NCBI GenBank assembly: GCA_018069465.1
Contig: JAGPUW010000025.1
Span: forward strand, 124,001 to 188,000
DNA from: Gammaproteobacteria bacterium
GTDB lineage: Bacteria; Pseudomonadota; Gammaproteobacteria; Pseudomonadales; Porticoccaceae
Length of the DNA: 64,000 nucleotides
Reading direction: 5' to 3'
Part shown: piece by piece, positions 34,882 through 44,403 of the stretch
How the letters are laid out: each line of letters begins with the position of its first letter
How positions within the stretch are numbered: position 1 is the stretch's first letter
Notes under the pieces: model-generated
The model's database searches: none
Seen by the model: the letters and a program-made list of their open reading frames with translations, nothing else
What the model was told of the DNA's origin: nothing
Translations under genes and position numbers: made by a program

Positions 34882-35835
34882 TTATGCAAAAGCCCCCGCG
34901 TGCTCAAGCAGTTCTGCTCGCGTGAGTACAAAAACACCGTAACCACCGCGTTCAAATTCCAGCCAGGTAAAGGGCACGTCGGGGAAAGCCTGCTCCAGAT
35001 GCACGGCACTGTTGCCAACTTCCACCACCAACACGCCCTGCTCGCTCAAATGACTCGCGGCCTCGCGCAGCAGGCGCCGGGTAAAGTCGAGACCATCGGC
35101 ACCGGACTCCAAAGCCAGCGCCGGTTCAACGTGGTATTCCTCGGGCATTGCCGCATAGTCGGCGGCATCAACGTAGGGCGGGTTGGAGACAATCAGCTCA
35201 AATGTCTGGTCAATATTTTGAAAAAGGTCTGACTCGACAGCGCTAACGCGTGAGGCTACTTTATGTTGCGCGATGTTTTGTTCAGCGACCGCCAGGGCAT
35301 CCGTGGAAATATCACTCAGCACCACCTCGGCATCGGGGAAGGCATAGGCGCAGCCAATGCCGATACAACCACCGCCAGTACAAAGATCGAGAATCGCCGT
35401 CGGCTCCTCCGCCAGCCAGGGCGAAAACCCCGACTCGATCAGCTCGGCGATGGGTGAGCGCGGTATCAGCACTCTTTCATCGACGCTAAATTTAAGACCG
35501 GCAAACCAGGCCGTGCCAGTTAGATAGGGTGCCGGAATTCGCCCGCTAATACGCCTCACGAACAGCGCCAGTACCGCCCTGCCTTCACCCGGGGTCAGGT
35601 GGGCGTCGAGTATTTGCTCGCGCCCCTCATTGCCCAGATGCAGGGCGTGTAAGACCAGCGCCAGGGCATCATCCCAGGCGTTGTCAGCGCCGTGACCAAA
35701 ATATAATTTGGCCTCGTTAAAGCGACTGGTGCCAAAGCGGATGTAGTCGCGTACGCTATGCAGGTGGTTGACAAGTTCTGGGGAAATTTTCGCTGTCGTA
35801 TTTGATGTCGCTTTCAAGATAAGGTTTCGCCTCAA
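34882..35835 (-). CDS. prmB: Ribosomal protein L3 N5-glutamine methyltransferase
   Basis: A 317-residue HemK-like methyltransferase. The SAM motif is LDLCTGGGCIGI and the catalytic SNPPY motif (VSNPPYVDAADY) binds the glutamine side chain. The N-terminal helical domain ends with PAPYLTGTAWFAGL, where PrmB differs from PrmC. It methylates L3 during ribosome assembly. The start is uncertain: the frame opens with a TTG at 35835 without a good ribosome site. It lies upstream of aroC by 130 bp and next to folE, as in related gammaproteobacteria. Confidence 0.93.
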   Translation of the reverse strand: MRRNLILKATSNTTAKISPELVNHLHSVRDYIRFGTSRFNEAKLYFGHGADNAWDDALALVLHALHLGNEGREQILDAHLTPGEGRAVLALFVRRISGRIPAPYLTGTAWFAGLKFSVDERVLIPRSPIAELIESGFSPWLAEEPTAILDLCTGGGCIGIGCAYAFPDAEVVLSDISTDALAVAEQNIAQHKVASRVSAVESDLFQNIDQTFELIVSNPPYVDAADYAAMPEEYHVEPALALESGADGLDFTRRLLREAASHLSEQGVLVVEVGNSAVHLEQAFPDVPFTWLEFERGGYGVFVLTRAELLEHAGAFA

Positions 35836-36043
35836 TCATTGATGGCAACAAGCCATCGTTGTGATTTCTTAGAGGTCGCTATTATAATCACCTCCACAAA
35901 AAAAGACTGGTTTCACAGGGCCGAATAGCCCCTTATTTAATGGCACTTTTATTTAAGCGCTTTTTTAAAGATACTTCGCGCAAGCCAAAAGGCCGGCCAG
36001 TAAATTATAACGATGAACACTACAATTGAAATCGGACAGAATT

Positions 36044-36583
36044 ATGGAAGAGCAATACGCTAAAATCATTGAGACTATTGGTGAAGACCTGAGTCGCCCC
36101 GGTCTTATCGATACCCCCAAGCGCGCCGCAAAAGCCTTTAAATTTCTTACCGAAGGCTATCATCAGGACCTCGACGAAGTGGTGAATGATGCCCTTTTCC
36201 CCAGCGATTCCAGTGAAATGGTCATCGTCAAAGACATTGAGCTCTACTCTCTGTGCGAACACCACCTGCTGCCCTTTGTCGGTGTCTGCCACGTCGCCTA
36301 TATTCCCGACGGCCAAGTGCTCGGCCTGTCAAAAATTGCCCGCATCGTCGACATGTACGCCCGCCGCTTGCAGATTCAGGAAAACCTCGCTACCCAGATT
36401 GCCAATACGGTTTCTGAAATTACCGGCGCCATCGGTGTCGCCGTTATTATCGAGGCCAAGCACATGTGCATGATGATGCGCGGTGTTGAAAAGCAGAATT
36501 CCAGTATGAAAACTTCGGCCATGGTCGGCGTGTTCCGCACTAATCAGCCGACCCGTAGCGAATTCCTCTCGCTTATTCAGTAG
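36044..36583 (+). CDS. folE: GTP cyclohydrolase I
   Basis: A 179-residue enzyme that makes dihydroneopterin triphosphate from GTP, the first step of folate synthesis. Zinc ligands are Cys71 and His74 in [10 protein letters not shown], and Cys142 in KHMCMMMRG. The segment [20 protein letters not shown] is the family fingerprint. Length is shorter than E. coli FolE (222 aa), as in short-form bacterial enzymes and Pseudomonas FolE2-labelled genes. The ATG at 36044 is preferred over the TTG six codons upstream. It is divergent from prmB. Confidence 0.95.
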   Translation: MEEQYAKIIETIGEDLSRPGLIDTPKRAAKAFKFLTEGYHQDLDEVVNDALFPSDSSEMVIVKDIELYSLCEHHLLPFVGVCHVAYIPDGQVLGLSKIARIVDMYARRLQIQENLATQIANTVSEITGAIGVAVIIEAKHMCMMMRGVEKQNSSMKTSAMVGVFRTNQPTRSEFLSLIQ

Positions 36584-36606
36584 CGCGTTTCATACCTCAG
36601 GGCTTT

Positions 36607-36648
36607 CGCTACAGGCCCTGCGCTACAGACTCTATGCTACAAGCCCTG
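36607..36648. repeat. 14-bp-period tandem repeat after folE
   Basis: Three adjacent 14-bp units start at 36607, 36621 and 36635: CGCTACAGGCCCTG, CGCTACAGACTCTA and TGCTACAAGCCCTG. They lie 24 bp past the folE stop. A 15-bp inverted repeat AGACCAG-G-CTGGTCT (36651-36665) follows at once and reaches the tesA stop on the other strand. Confidence 0.75.
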
Positions 36649-36664
36649 ACAGACCAGGCTGGTC

Positions 36665-37345
36665 TTACAAGGCGCTAACACCAGTCTGGCTTTGGCAAAT
36701 CTTCGCCAGGGGTTGCTCCAGTATCTGCCAGGCATTATCGAGCAAACGCGGCTGTGCGGCGGCCGTGGGATGCAGACCATCGGCCTGTAACAGGGCTCGC
36801 TGGCTCGCCACGCCCTGTAGAAAAAACTCTAGGAACAGTACCGACTCATCCACGGCGGCATCTCGCATCGCCTGCTCAAAGAGACGCACATAGGCGGCAC
36901 CTAGATTGGGCGGCATCAACATACCCAGCAGGGCAACCTGGGCATCTGCCGCTGCGGCTAGTCTAAACATTTGCTGCAAGTTTTTGCTCATTTGCCCCGG
37001 TGACAAACCGCGCAAGCCGTCATTACCGCCCAGTTCAACCACCAGCAGCCGGGGCTGGTGGGTGGCCAATAAAGCCGGTAAACGCGCTAAACCACCGGCG
37101 CTGGTCTCGCCACTGACAGAGGCATTATGAATATTAATGCTCGGGCACTGTGGCGCGAGACGCTGCTCCAGCAGAGCCACCCAACCCCTGCGCTTGTCTA
37201 TTCCATAGGCTGCACTGATACTATCGCCCAGCACGAGCACCGAGTGACTACTGGCCGACTGGCGAACGTCGCTACTGGCCAATACGCCAGAGCCGAACAA
37301 AAGCCCATATGAAAATAATGCTGTTATAAGGAAGCGATAGCCCAT
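36665..37345 (-). CDS. tesA: Arylesterase / acyl-CoA thioesterase I (SGNH)
   Basis: A 226-residue periplasmic GDSL-type esterase. A signal peptide (residues 1-23, LITALFSYGLLFGSGVLA) is followed by the block I motif LVLGDSISAAYG with Ser42, the block III motif VELGGNDGLRG, and block V DGLHPTAAAQ holding the catalytic Asp and His. TesA has thioesterase, protease and lysophospholipase activity in E. coli. It is divergent from ybbA with start codons that overlap by two bases (CATG), and has its own ribosome site GAGGGTGA. The tesA/ybbA/ybbP arrangement is conserved in gammaproteobacteria. Confidence 0.95.
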   Translation of the reverse strand: MGYRFLITALFSYGLLFGSGVLASSDVRQSASSHSVLVLGDSISAAYGIDKRRGWVALLEQRLAPQCPSINIHNASVSGETSAGGLARLPALLATHQPRLLVVELGGNDGLRGLSPGQMSKNLQQMFRLAAAADAQVALLGMLMPPNLGAAYVRLFEQAMRDAAVDESVLFLEFFLQGVASQRALLQADGLHPTAAAQPRLLDNAWQILEQPLAKICQSQTGVSAL

Positions 37346-38168
37346 GAAGTCACCCTCTGCATCTGCCGCCCCCCCACTTAGCCCATCTCAGCAGGCAGCG
37401 CCCCTGCTCGCCGTCAGCCATATTGCCAAACGGGTACAGGGACCAGAGGGGGAACTCACTCTTCTTGAAGACATTGATTTTACGCTATCTGCCGCCGAAA
37501 GCCTCGCTATTACCGGCCCCTCGGGCAGCGGTAAAACCACTTTGCTGGGTCTACTCGCCGGGCTCGATACGCCCAGCCAGGGCGAAATACGCCTTAATGG
37601 ACAGTCTTTTAGCACTCTTAATGAAGACCAGCGGGCCAGTAGCCGGGGCGCTATTTGCGCTTTTGTGTTTCAGGAATTTCATCTAGTGGCAGACATGACC
37701 GCGCTTGAAAACGTCATGCTGCCACTGGAACTGGCCGGCCGTGACAAGCCTGCGGCCATCGCCAAAGACTGGCTCGAGCGGGTCGGTCTCTCTCACCGCA
37801 CTCGTCACTTCCCCGCGACCTTATCGGGTGGCGAGCAACAGCGCGTCGCCCTGGCTCGGGCTTTTGCGGTGCAACCGCGTTTACTCTTTGCCGACGAACC
37901 CACCGGCAGTCTCGACCACGCCAACGGCAAGCGCGTTATCGAGCTCTTGTTTGAACTCAATCAGCACAGTGGCGCCGCGCTGGTTCTGGTTACTCACGAC
38001 CCCCAGCTAGCCAGTCGCTGCCAACATCACATTGAGCTGGTTGAGGGGCAAATATTCAGCAACTCGATGGCAGCACTAAGCTCGACAACGTCACTAACAC
38101 CACCTGAACAATCCTCAATAGAAAAATTCGTGCACGACGATTTGCTGAACGAAGATAAAGCGCCATGA
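37344..38168 (+). CDS. ybbA: YbbA-like ABC transporter ATP-binding protein
   Basis: A 274-residue ATPase of the MacB/LolD family. Walker A GPSGSGKTT, signature LSGGEQQRVALARA, and Walker B LLFADEPTGSLDH are all intact, and the AFVFQEFHLVADMTALENVMLPLELAG Q-loop is typical (FQEFHL). The first 20 residues and the last 40 are extra compared with E. coli YbbA (228 aa). It is next to the FtsX-like permease gene, overlapping its start by 4 bp (ATGA), so the two form the YbbAP exporter/transport complex. Confidence 0.92.
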   Translation: MKSPSASAAPPLSPSQQAAPLLAVSHIAKRVQGPEGELTLLEDIDFTLSAAESLAITGPSGSGKTTLLGLLAGLDTPSQGEIRLNGQSFSTLNEDQRASSRGAICAFVFQEFHLVADMTALENVMLPLELAGRDKPAAIAKDWLERVGLSHRTRHFPATLSGGEQQRVALARAFAVQPRLLFADEPTGSLDHANGKRVIELLFELNQHSGAALVLVTHDPQLASRCQHHIELVEGQIFSNSMAALSSTTSLTPPEQSSIEKFVHDDLLNEDKAP

Positions 38169-40660
38169 ACAAGCTCTTGCGCCCCTGGCGCGATCACAGT
38201 TTCCAGCTACTGGCTCTGGCCCTGGCCATCGCCGCGTTCGCGCTGAGTGCCGTTATTTTTCTGCGCGCCGAGCTGGAGCAGCGCTTTAGCGTCAGTACCG
38301 CCGAAGCACTGGGTGGTGATTTGGTGCTTTCGAGTAGCCGCGCACCGCAAGCTGAGCAGCTCGCGCAACTGGCAGCACTGCGGGTATCGCAGATTATCGA
38401 TTTCTCAAGCGTGCTGGTGCACAACGATGCCCTGCTGTTGGTCAGCGCGCGCGCCGTCGACTCAACCTACCCCCTCTACGGACAAATACAGCTTGCCAAA
38501 AGTCGCTTTGCCAATGAGCACACACAACAGCACGGGCCGGCTCGCGGTAAAGTTTGGGTCGCCGATCAGGTGATCGACCGGCTCGATATCGCCGTTGGTG
38601 CAACGCTCACCGTGGGCAATAAGCCCCTCGAAATCAGCGCCATTATCCGCCAGCTACCCGATCAAAATGCCGGTTTTTACAGTATGAATCCGCGCATTGT
38701 ACTCAACAGTGCCGACCTTGAAGCCACTGGTGTGATGGGCCCCGGCACCCGTATTCGCCAGCAAACCGTGGTCGCCGCTAACGCTGAAACCATCGACAAG
38801 CTCGGCCTGGCACTGGCTAAAAACCTGCGCCCCGACCAAAGCCTTGAAACCGTTGACGACGCCGCGCTGCGCAGCATGGGCCCTCTGCGACAACTCAGTT
38901 TGTGGGCCAACCTCGCGGTACTGTTAATCAGCCTGCTCTGTGGCGCCGCCATTTATCTGGCCACCTCGCAGCGCGTGCGCCGCCGGGCAAAGCTGGCGGG
39001 CCTACTGCGCAGCTTCGGTGCCAGTCGTTATCAAGTGATGACGCGTCTATTGGGCTGGGAGTTTCTCGCCGTGCTACCCGCTGTTGTCGTCGGCAACGCA
39101 CTGGGTATTGCCCTGATGAATATCACCCTGGCTGGTGGCAACTCACGCGCTGGCACGACACTCATTCCCGCCAGCCCCCTGGAGTGGCTCAGCGCCCTGC
39201 TCGCCCCGCTGCTACTGTGGCTGGCCTTTGCGCTGCCCCGGCTCAGCGCACTGGTGCGCGTACCGGCCATTGCCGTGCTGCGCCAACGCCAGCAAAGCAG
39301 CCTGCTCAGCACCAATATCGAGTTGCTCGCGGCACTCGCCGCACCCGTTTTACTGGCTGGCTTGCTCACTGATTCCCTCGGCGAACTGGGCCGGGTACTC
39401 GGCTTAATTGCCGCCCTCGGCGTATTGCTACCGGCCCTGCTTTGGCCCTTAATAAAAGGCTTCGATGTGGCCAGCACACGACTACCACTGGCAGCGCGAC
39501 TGGCTATTCGCCGCCTCAGCCGCCGCCCGGCCCTAACCCTGCCTTTACTGGTATCACTAACACTGGCGATGACGGTGCTGACACTGGCCGGGCAAACCGG
39601 CGCGCAACTGCTCAATGACTGGCGCACTCGCCTGCCCGCTCAGGCGCCCAACCATTTTGTACTCAACCTGTTTGAGCCCGATATGCCGGCCTTCGAGGAG
39701 TGGCTGACACAGCACAAAGCCATCGCTCAACCCCTCTACCCAGTCGTTCGCGGGCGCCTGAGTAGTATCAATGCTGTGCCGGTACGCGAAGCTGTCACTA
39801 AAGAAAGCAAATCCAGCCAACGGCACTTAAATAGAGACCTGGTGCTGACAGAGGCCCGTGTTTTACCCGCCAGTAATCGTATTAACAGTGGCCAGTGGCA
39901 TGGCCCGGACAATCGTCATTCAACAGCCAGTGCGGAAGGAAACTCAACCCTGCACAGTGTTTCCGTTGAACAGGAAATTGCCGACAGGCTCGGTTTAAAA
40001 CTGGGCGATAAACTTGAGTTTGTCACCAGTCAGGGGCTGCTCAAGGCCAACATAAGCAGCCTGCGCGAAGTGGACTGGAATAGTTTTGAGCCCAACTTTT
40101 ATTTTATTTTTGCCAGTGGCGAGTTAGCCAACGAAGATATCACCTGGATTACCAGCTTCTGGCTGCCCGAGGGCGATGGCGCCCGCCTCGCCGAGCTACT
40201 TCACGAACTGCCCCACATTACCCTGCTCGATGTCAAAAGCCTGCTCGACAAAGCCCAGGACATTATCGCTCAGGCCAGCCAGGCCAGCGCCTTGCTGGGG
40301 GCTGTATTAATGTTTTCGGCATTGTTGGTGCTGGCTGCCGGCCTGCTTGGCGGGCAGCAACAGCGGGGGCGAGATAATGCCCTGCTGCGGGCACTCGGCG
40401 GCAAGCAAGCATTGATCAAACGCATCCTCTGGATAGAGTTTCTCTGCCTCAGTGGCAGCGCCGCACTGGGTGCAACAGCCATATCACTGCTCGCCCTCTA
40501 CCCTTTAAATGAACGATTATTTCAACAGGGCATGAGCCTTTCACCCTGGCAGGGCCTACCGCTGGCACTCGCTTTATTTGTCACCCTTTGCGGTTTACTG
40601 GCGAGCCGTCGAGCACTGCAACAACCCGCTCTGAGTTTGTTGCGCAGTGCTGGTGAATAG
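38165..40660 (+). CDS. ybbP: YbbP-like FtsX-family permease
   Basis: An 831-residue membrane protein with an N-terminal helix (LLALALAIAAFALSAVIFL), a large periplasmic domain, several helices at 250-470, a second periplasmic domain, and three to four C-terminal helices. This fits the FtsX/MacB duplicated layout of E. coli YbbP (804 aa). The role, from the literature on YbbAP and LolCDE relatives, is extraction or export of hydrophobic molecules at the inner membrane; the substrate is unknown. It overlaps ybbA by 4 bp and ends 10 bp from the convergent Rieske gene. Confidence 0.92.
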   Translation: MNKLLRPWRDHSFQLLALALAIAAFALSAVIFLRAELEQRFSVSTAEALGGDLVLSSSRAPQAEQLAQLAALRVSQIIDFSSVLVHNDALLLVSARAVDSTYPLYGQIQLAKSRFANEHTQQHGPARGKVWVADQVIDRLDIAVGATLTVGNKPLEISAIIRQLPDQNAGFYSMNPRIVLNSADLEATGVMGPGTRIRQQTVVAANAETIDKLGLALAKNLRPDQSLETVDDAALRSMGPLRQLSLWANLAVLLISLLCGAAIYLATSQRVRRRAKLAGLLRSFGASRYQVMTRLLGWEFLAVLPAVVVGNALGIALMNITLAGGNSRAGTTLIPASPLEWLSALLAPLLLWLAFALPRLSALVRVPAIAVLRQRQQSSLLSTNIELLAALAAPVLLAGLLTDSLGELGRVLGLIAALGVLLPALLWPLIKGFDVASTRLPLAARLAIRRLSRRPALTLPLLVSLTLAMTVLTLAGQTGAQLLNDWRTRLPAQAPNHFVLNLFEPDMPAFEEWLTQHKAIAQPLYPVVRGRLSSINAVPVREAVTKESKSSQRHLNRDLVLTEARVLPASNRINSGQWHGPDNRHSTASAEGNSTLHSVSVEQEIADRLGLKLGDKLEFVTSQGLLKANISSLREVDWNSFEPNFYFIFASGELANEDITWITSFWLPEGDGARLAELLHELPHITLLDVKSLLDKAQDIIAQASQASALLGAVLMFSALLVLAAGLLGGQQQRGRDNALLRALGGKQALIKRILWIEFLCLSGSAALGATAISLLALYPLNERLFQQGMSLSPWQGLPLALALFVTLCGLLASRRALQQPALSLLRSAGE

Positions 40661-40670
40661 GCGCCTTTAT

Positions 40671-41018
40671 TCAAAGCTCGACAAACACCTCATCATTTTC
40701 AATGTGCACCGGGTAAGTCTTTAATGGCTTTTCCCCACGCACCACATTCAATAATTGAATGCCCGGTGGAAAGCAGGCCCACTGTTTTACCTCACCCGTT
40801 TTGACACAAAATTTGGCGCGATGAATGGGGCACTGCAGCACATCGCCTTCGAGCATATTGCCCTTGCCCAGTGGCAATTTCATATGGGGACAACTGGCCT
40901 GCGTCGCATAAAAGCCACTATCGAGATGAAAGACAATCACTTTATTGCCCGCCACTTTTGTCACTTTACGCTGTCCAGGGGGGATATCACTGGTCTTACC
41001 GACACTGTATTTAGGCAT
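40671..41018 (-). CDS. Rieske [2Fe-2S] ferredoxin-like protein
   Basis: A 115-residue soluble Rieske protein. The cluster ligands are Cys43-x-His45 in SCPHMKLPL and Cys63-x2-His66 in QCPIHRAKF, with the standard spacing of 17 residues between pairs. It has no membrane helix or catalytic domain, so it resembles the ferredoxin components of ring-hydroxylating oxygenases or stand-alone Rieske proteins. The ATG at 41018 has AGGA 8 nt upstream, better than the GTG one codon earlier. No partner oxygenase or reductase is adjacent. Confidence 0.9.
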   Translation of the reverse strand: MPKYSVGKTSDIPPGQRKVTKVAGNKVIVFHLDSGFYATQASCPHMKLPLGKGNMLEGDVLQCPIHRAKFCVKTGEVKQWACFPPGIQLLNVVRGEKPLKTYPVHIENDEVFVEL

Positions 41019-41275
41019 CACAATTTTCCTTTATTGATTATTATTTGGTTTTTTCGACAGCATTTAACGCACTCAGTTTAATCACAAACAATATTTCCTG
41101 GCAAGAGCGGTAATAAGCAAGGCCACTTAGCGCCTTTAAAAATTTTACTAGCGGCCAACACACCCCCCTGCCACCAGCTTGCCCAGCGCTATCTATACAG
41201 TACTTTCGGTTGACATCGCCAGCGCATCTTGCCAGCCTTGCGCATCACAAAAAACAACGCCGACAAGAGGGCACA

Positions 41276-41677
41276 ATGAATAAAAACGCCGACAACAAAG
41301 GGCAGCCAGAGAACGATGCTAGTGCCTACCATCACCTCGAAGCGGAAAACTTGCCCCCCCACTCCCATCACGATGAAGAAACCCTGAGCGAAATTGATGT
41401 ACAGGCCTACTGGCGGGCCAACGTTAAAGTGCTGGTGGTGCTGCTCAGCATCTGGGCCTTTGTATCCTTTGGCTGTGGTGTATTGTTCAGTGACTGGCTC
41501 GACCAGTTCAGCATTGGCGGTTTTCCCCTCGGTTTCTGGTTCACCCAGCAGGGCACGATGCTCTGCTTTGTGGCGATTATTTTTATTTATCATATCTGGA
41601 TGAAAAAAATTGAACGCGCCCATGGCGTTGATGACGATGACAACGGTAGTGACATCGACAGTGGAGCCCAGTCGTGA
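41276..41677 (+). CDS. DUF4212 small subunit of a sodium/solute symporter
   Basis: A 133-residue membrane protein with two helices (VLVVLLSIWAFVSFGCGVLF and TMLCFVAIIFIYHIW) and charged ends. DUF4212 proteins are found directly before SSS-family symporters and are taken as small subunits. The start at 41276 has GAGGG 5 nt upstream; a longer frame adds 22 unlikely residues. The following symporter starts with GTG at 41674, overlapping by 4 bp (GTGA), so the two are translated together. Confidence 0.92.
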   Translation: MNKNADNKGQPENDASAYHHLEAENLPPHSHHDEETLSEIDVQAYWRANVKVLVVLLSIWAFVSFGCGVLFSDWLDQFSIGGFPLGFWFTQQGTMLCFVAIIFIYHIWMKKIERAHGVDDDDNGSDIDSGAQS

Positions 41678-43449
41678 GTGCGCAAACACTGAGTTTTATC
41701 TTCGTCGGTTTGTCCTTTGCGCTCTATATCGGCATCGCCATTTGGTCGCGAGTGGGTTCGACTAAAGATTTCTACGTTGCCGGTGGCGGCGTGCACCCCG
41801 TTATCAACGGCATGGCCACTGCGGCGGACTGGATGAGCGCCGCGTCTTTTCTTTCGGTCGCCGGCATACTGGCTTTCACCGGGCGCGATGGCGCTGTCTA
41901 CCTGGTTGGCTGGACCGGGGGCTATGTGCTTTTAGCCCTGTTATTAGCGCCCTATTTGCGCAAGTTCGGCCGCTTTACGGTGCCGGAATTTATTGGCGAT
42001 CGCTATTACTCCAAACTCGCCCGCGTCGTCGCCGTGGTCTGTTTAATATTTATTTCCTTCACTTATATTGCCGGACAAATGCGCGGTGTCGGCATTGTTT
42101 TTTCACGCTTTTTAGAAGTCGAAATCGAAACCGGCGTGGTCATCGGCATGGCCATTGTTTTTTGTTACGCCGTACTCGGCGGCATGAAAGGCATTACCTA
42201 TACCCAGGTCGCCCAGTACTGCGTGCTGATTTTTGCCTTTATGGTGCCGGCCATTTTTATGTCGATTATGTGGACCGACAACCCCATTCCCCAGCTTGGT
42301 TTAGGCGATAAACTCAACGATGGCTCCGGCCTCAGCGTGCTGCAAAAACTCGATCAGGTAACCACGGAACTGGGCTTTAACACCTACACCGTAGGCACTC
42401 GCAGCACCATTGATACGCTGGCCATTGCCGCCGCATTAATGATTGGCACCGCTGGCCTGCCCCACGTTATCGTGCGTTTTTTTACCGTGCCCAAGGTTTC
42501 CGATGCCCGCAAATCAGCCGGTTATGCCCTGGTTTTTATTTGCATCATGTACACCACCATTCCCGCCGTGGCCGCATTTTCACGCTTAAATCTCACCGAG
42601 AGCGTCAACGAAGTCGCCTACAGCGAAGCACCTGCGTGGATTGAAAAATGGGAGAACACCGGCCTGATTGCCTGGAAAGATAAAAATGGCGACGGCATTA
42701 TGCAGTACCGTCCGGGTCATGCTTTTAGTCCCACCAAGCCGGTATTTACCGAGGCACGCGGCACTTATGGTGAGCGTGTGATTAGCAACGAACTCACTAG
42801 TAGTGCCAATGAAATTTATGTCGACCGCGACATTATGGTGATGGCCAATCCGGAAATTGCCCGCCTGCCCAACTGGGTTATCGCCCTGGTGGCTGCCGGT
42901 GCAGTCGCCGCGGCCTTATCGACGGCGGCGGGTTTGCTGCTGGTGATTTCCAGCTCCGTTGCCCACGACTTAATGAAACGCACTTTTATGCCCGATATCA
43001 GCGATAAAAAGGAGCTGCTATTTGCCCGACTCGCCGCCGTGGTCGCCATTCTTATCGCCGGCTGGTTTGGCATTAATCCCCCCGCCTTTGTCGCCCAGGT
43101 GGTCGCCTTCGCCTTTGGTATGGCGGCCGCATCGCTGTTCCCCCCCATAGTGATGGGCATTTTTTCCAAGCGCATTAATCGCTCTGGCGCGGTCGCCGGA
43201 ATGCTGGTGGGTTTAAGTAGCACCCTCGCTTACATCGTCTTTTTTAATTTTGTTTCTCCCCAACTAAATAATCCCGAGCACTGGTTTTTGGGTATTTCAC
43301 CGACCGGCATCGGCACTCTTGGTGCTGCATTGAATGTCGCGGTGGCGACCCTCGTCAGCCGCTTCACCCCAGCGCCACCCCCCGAGGTGCTGGATATGAT
43401 CGACGATATTCGTATTCCCGCCGGTGCCGGTGTCGCCCATGAGCACTAA
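41674..43449 (+). CDS. Sodium:solute symporter, VC_2705/ActP-like
   Basis: A 591-residue SSS-family transporter with about 13 helices. The start LSFIFVGLSFALYIGIAIWSR, then the DFYVAGGGVHPVINGMATAADWMSAASFL block (substrate and Na+ site region) and RFFTVPKVSDARKSAGYAL are typical. A periplasmic insert of about 90 residues at 300-400 is a hallmark of the VC_2705 subgroup, which has a DUF4212 partner. Substrates in the group include acetate and small carboxylates. It is followed 45 bp later by a sterol-desaturase-like gene. Confidence 0.92.
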   Translation: MSAQTLSFIFVGLSFALYIGIAIWSRVGSTKDFYVAGGGVHPVINGMATAADWMSAASFLSVAGILAFTGRDGAVYLVGWTGGYVLLALLLAPYLRKFGRFTVPEFIGDRYYSKLARVVAVVCLIFISFTYIAGQMRGVGIVFSRFLEVEIETGVVIGMAIVFCYAVLGGMKGITYTQVAQYCVLIFAFMVPAIFMSIMWTDNPIPQLGLGDKLNDGSGLSVLQKLDQVTTELGFNTYTVGTRSTIDTLAIAAALMIGTAGLPHVIVRFFTVPKVSDARKSAGYALVFICIMYTTIPAVAAFSRLNLTESVNEVAYSEAPAWIEKWENTGLIAWKDKNGDGIMQYRPGHAFSPTKPVFTEARGTYGERVISNELTSSANEIYVDRDIMVMANPEIARLPNWVIALVAAGAVAAALSTAAGLLLVISSSVAHDLMKRTFMPDISDKKELLFARLAAVVAILIAGWFGINPPAFVAQVVAFAFGMAAASLFPPIVMGIFSKRINRSGAVAGMLVGLSSTLAYIVFFNFVSPQLNNPEHWFLGISPTGIGTLGAALNVAVATLVSRFTPAPPPEVLDMIDDIRIPAGAGVAHEH

Positions 43450-43494
43450 CAGGGGCTAAGGCAGAAATAGCCTACAACGAGAGGACTTAAGGTA

Positions 43495-44328
43495 ATGAAT
43501 GAATTATTGCTCGGCAACGAAGTGCCAATTCGCCTGGGTTTTTTCATGGCTATTTTTGCCCTGATGGCCGGCTGGGAGGTGTTTGCACCGCGCCGCACTG
43601 GCCAGCTCAAACGTCGCCTGCGCTGGCCCAGCAACCTCGCCATTGTCGCCCTCAACACGCTGTTGCTGCGCGTTATTATGCCGACCACGGCTGTCGGCCT
43701 GGCTCTGGCGGGTGAGGCGGCGGGATGGGGGCTGTTGCAGCAATTTGAGTGGCCCCTGTGGGCTGCCAGCTTACTCGCCATTATCTGCCTTGATCTGGCT
43801 ATTTATCTACAACACATCATGTTTCATGCGGTGCCCCTGCTGTGGCGCTTGCACCGCATGCACCACGCCGACCTGGCCTTTGATGTCACCACCGGTGCCC
43901 GCTTTCATCCCTTTGAAATTATTTTATCGATGCTCATTAAGCTCACGGTGATCGCCGCACTGGGGCCGCCCGCAGTGGCGGTGTTAATTTTTGAAGTGCT
44001 ACTCAATGCCCTGGCGATGTTTAACCACGCCAATGCCCGCTTGCCAATAGGTCTGGATAAATGGCTGCGCCGCGCCATCGTCACCCCCGATATGCACCGC
44101 GTGCACCACTCGGTCATCCCCCGGGAGGCCAACAGTAATTTTGGTTTTAACCTCTCTATTTGGGATCGCGCCTTTGGCACCTACTGCGCCCAACCCACAG
44201 GGGGGCATCAGGAGATGAGCATTGGCATTAGTGCATTCCGCACCGAGCGCGAGCTGATACTCGACAGTATGTTAGTGCAACCCTTTAAAAGCAGTGTCGA
44301 TACCTACTCGATCAACAAAGCTCATTAA
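43495..44328 (+). CDS. Sterol desaturase / fatty acid hydroxylase family protein
   Basis: A 277-residue membrane di-iron enzyme with about four to five helices. Three His clusters are visible: HIMFH (near 109), HRMHH (near 123), and HRVHH (near 204), with further His at RFHPFE and NHAN. This matches the fatty-acid hydroxylase superfamily, which adds hydroxyl or double bonds to lipids. The substrate here is unknown. The ATG has TAAGGTA close by. It follows the symporter by 45 bp and may be cotranscribed. Confidence 0.9.
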   Translation: MNELLLGNEVPIRLGFFMAIFALMAGWEVFAPRRTGQLKRRLRWPSNLAIVALNTLLLRVIMPTTAVGLALAGEAAGWGLLQQFEWPLWAASLLAIICLDLAIYLQHIMFHAVPLLWRLHRMHHADLAFDVTTGARFHPFEIILSMLIKLTVIAALGPPAVAVLIFEVLLNALAMFNHANARLPIGLDKWLRRAIVTPDMHRVHHSVIPREANSNFGFNLSIWDRAFGTYCAQPTGGHQEMSIGISAFRTERELILDSMLVQPFKSSVDTYSINKAH

Positions 44329-44353
44329 GCGCCGCGCAGGCGCAATCATGAAG

Positions 44354-44389
44354 CCGACCACTAACCCGAACAATAATCCGGACAATAAA
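44354..44389. repeat. 12-bp-period triplication between convergent genes
   Basis: Three units start with CCG at 44354, 44366 and 44378: CCGACCACTAAC, CCGAACAATAAT and CCGGACAATAAA. The period is exactly 12 bp. They lie within a 19-codon frame (44348-44407) that has only a weak ribosome site, between the sterol-desaturase and MBL genes. Confidence 0.6.
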
Positions 44390-44403
44390 ATAAAAACGCC
44401 CAC

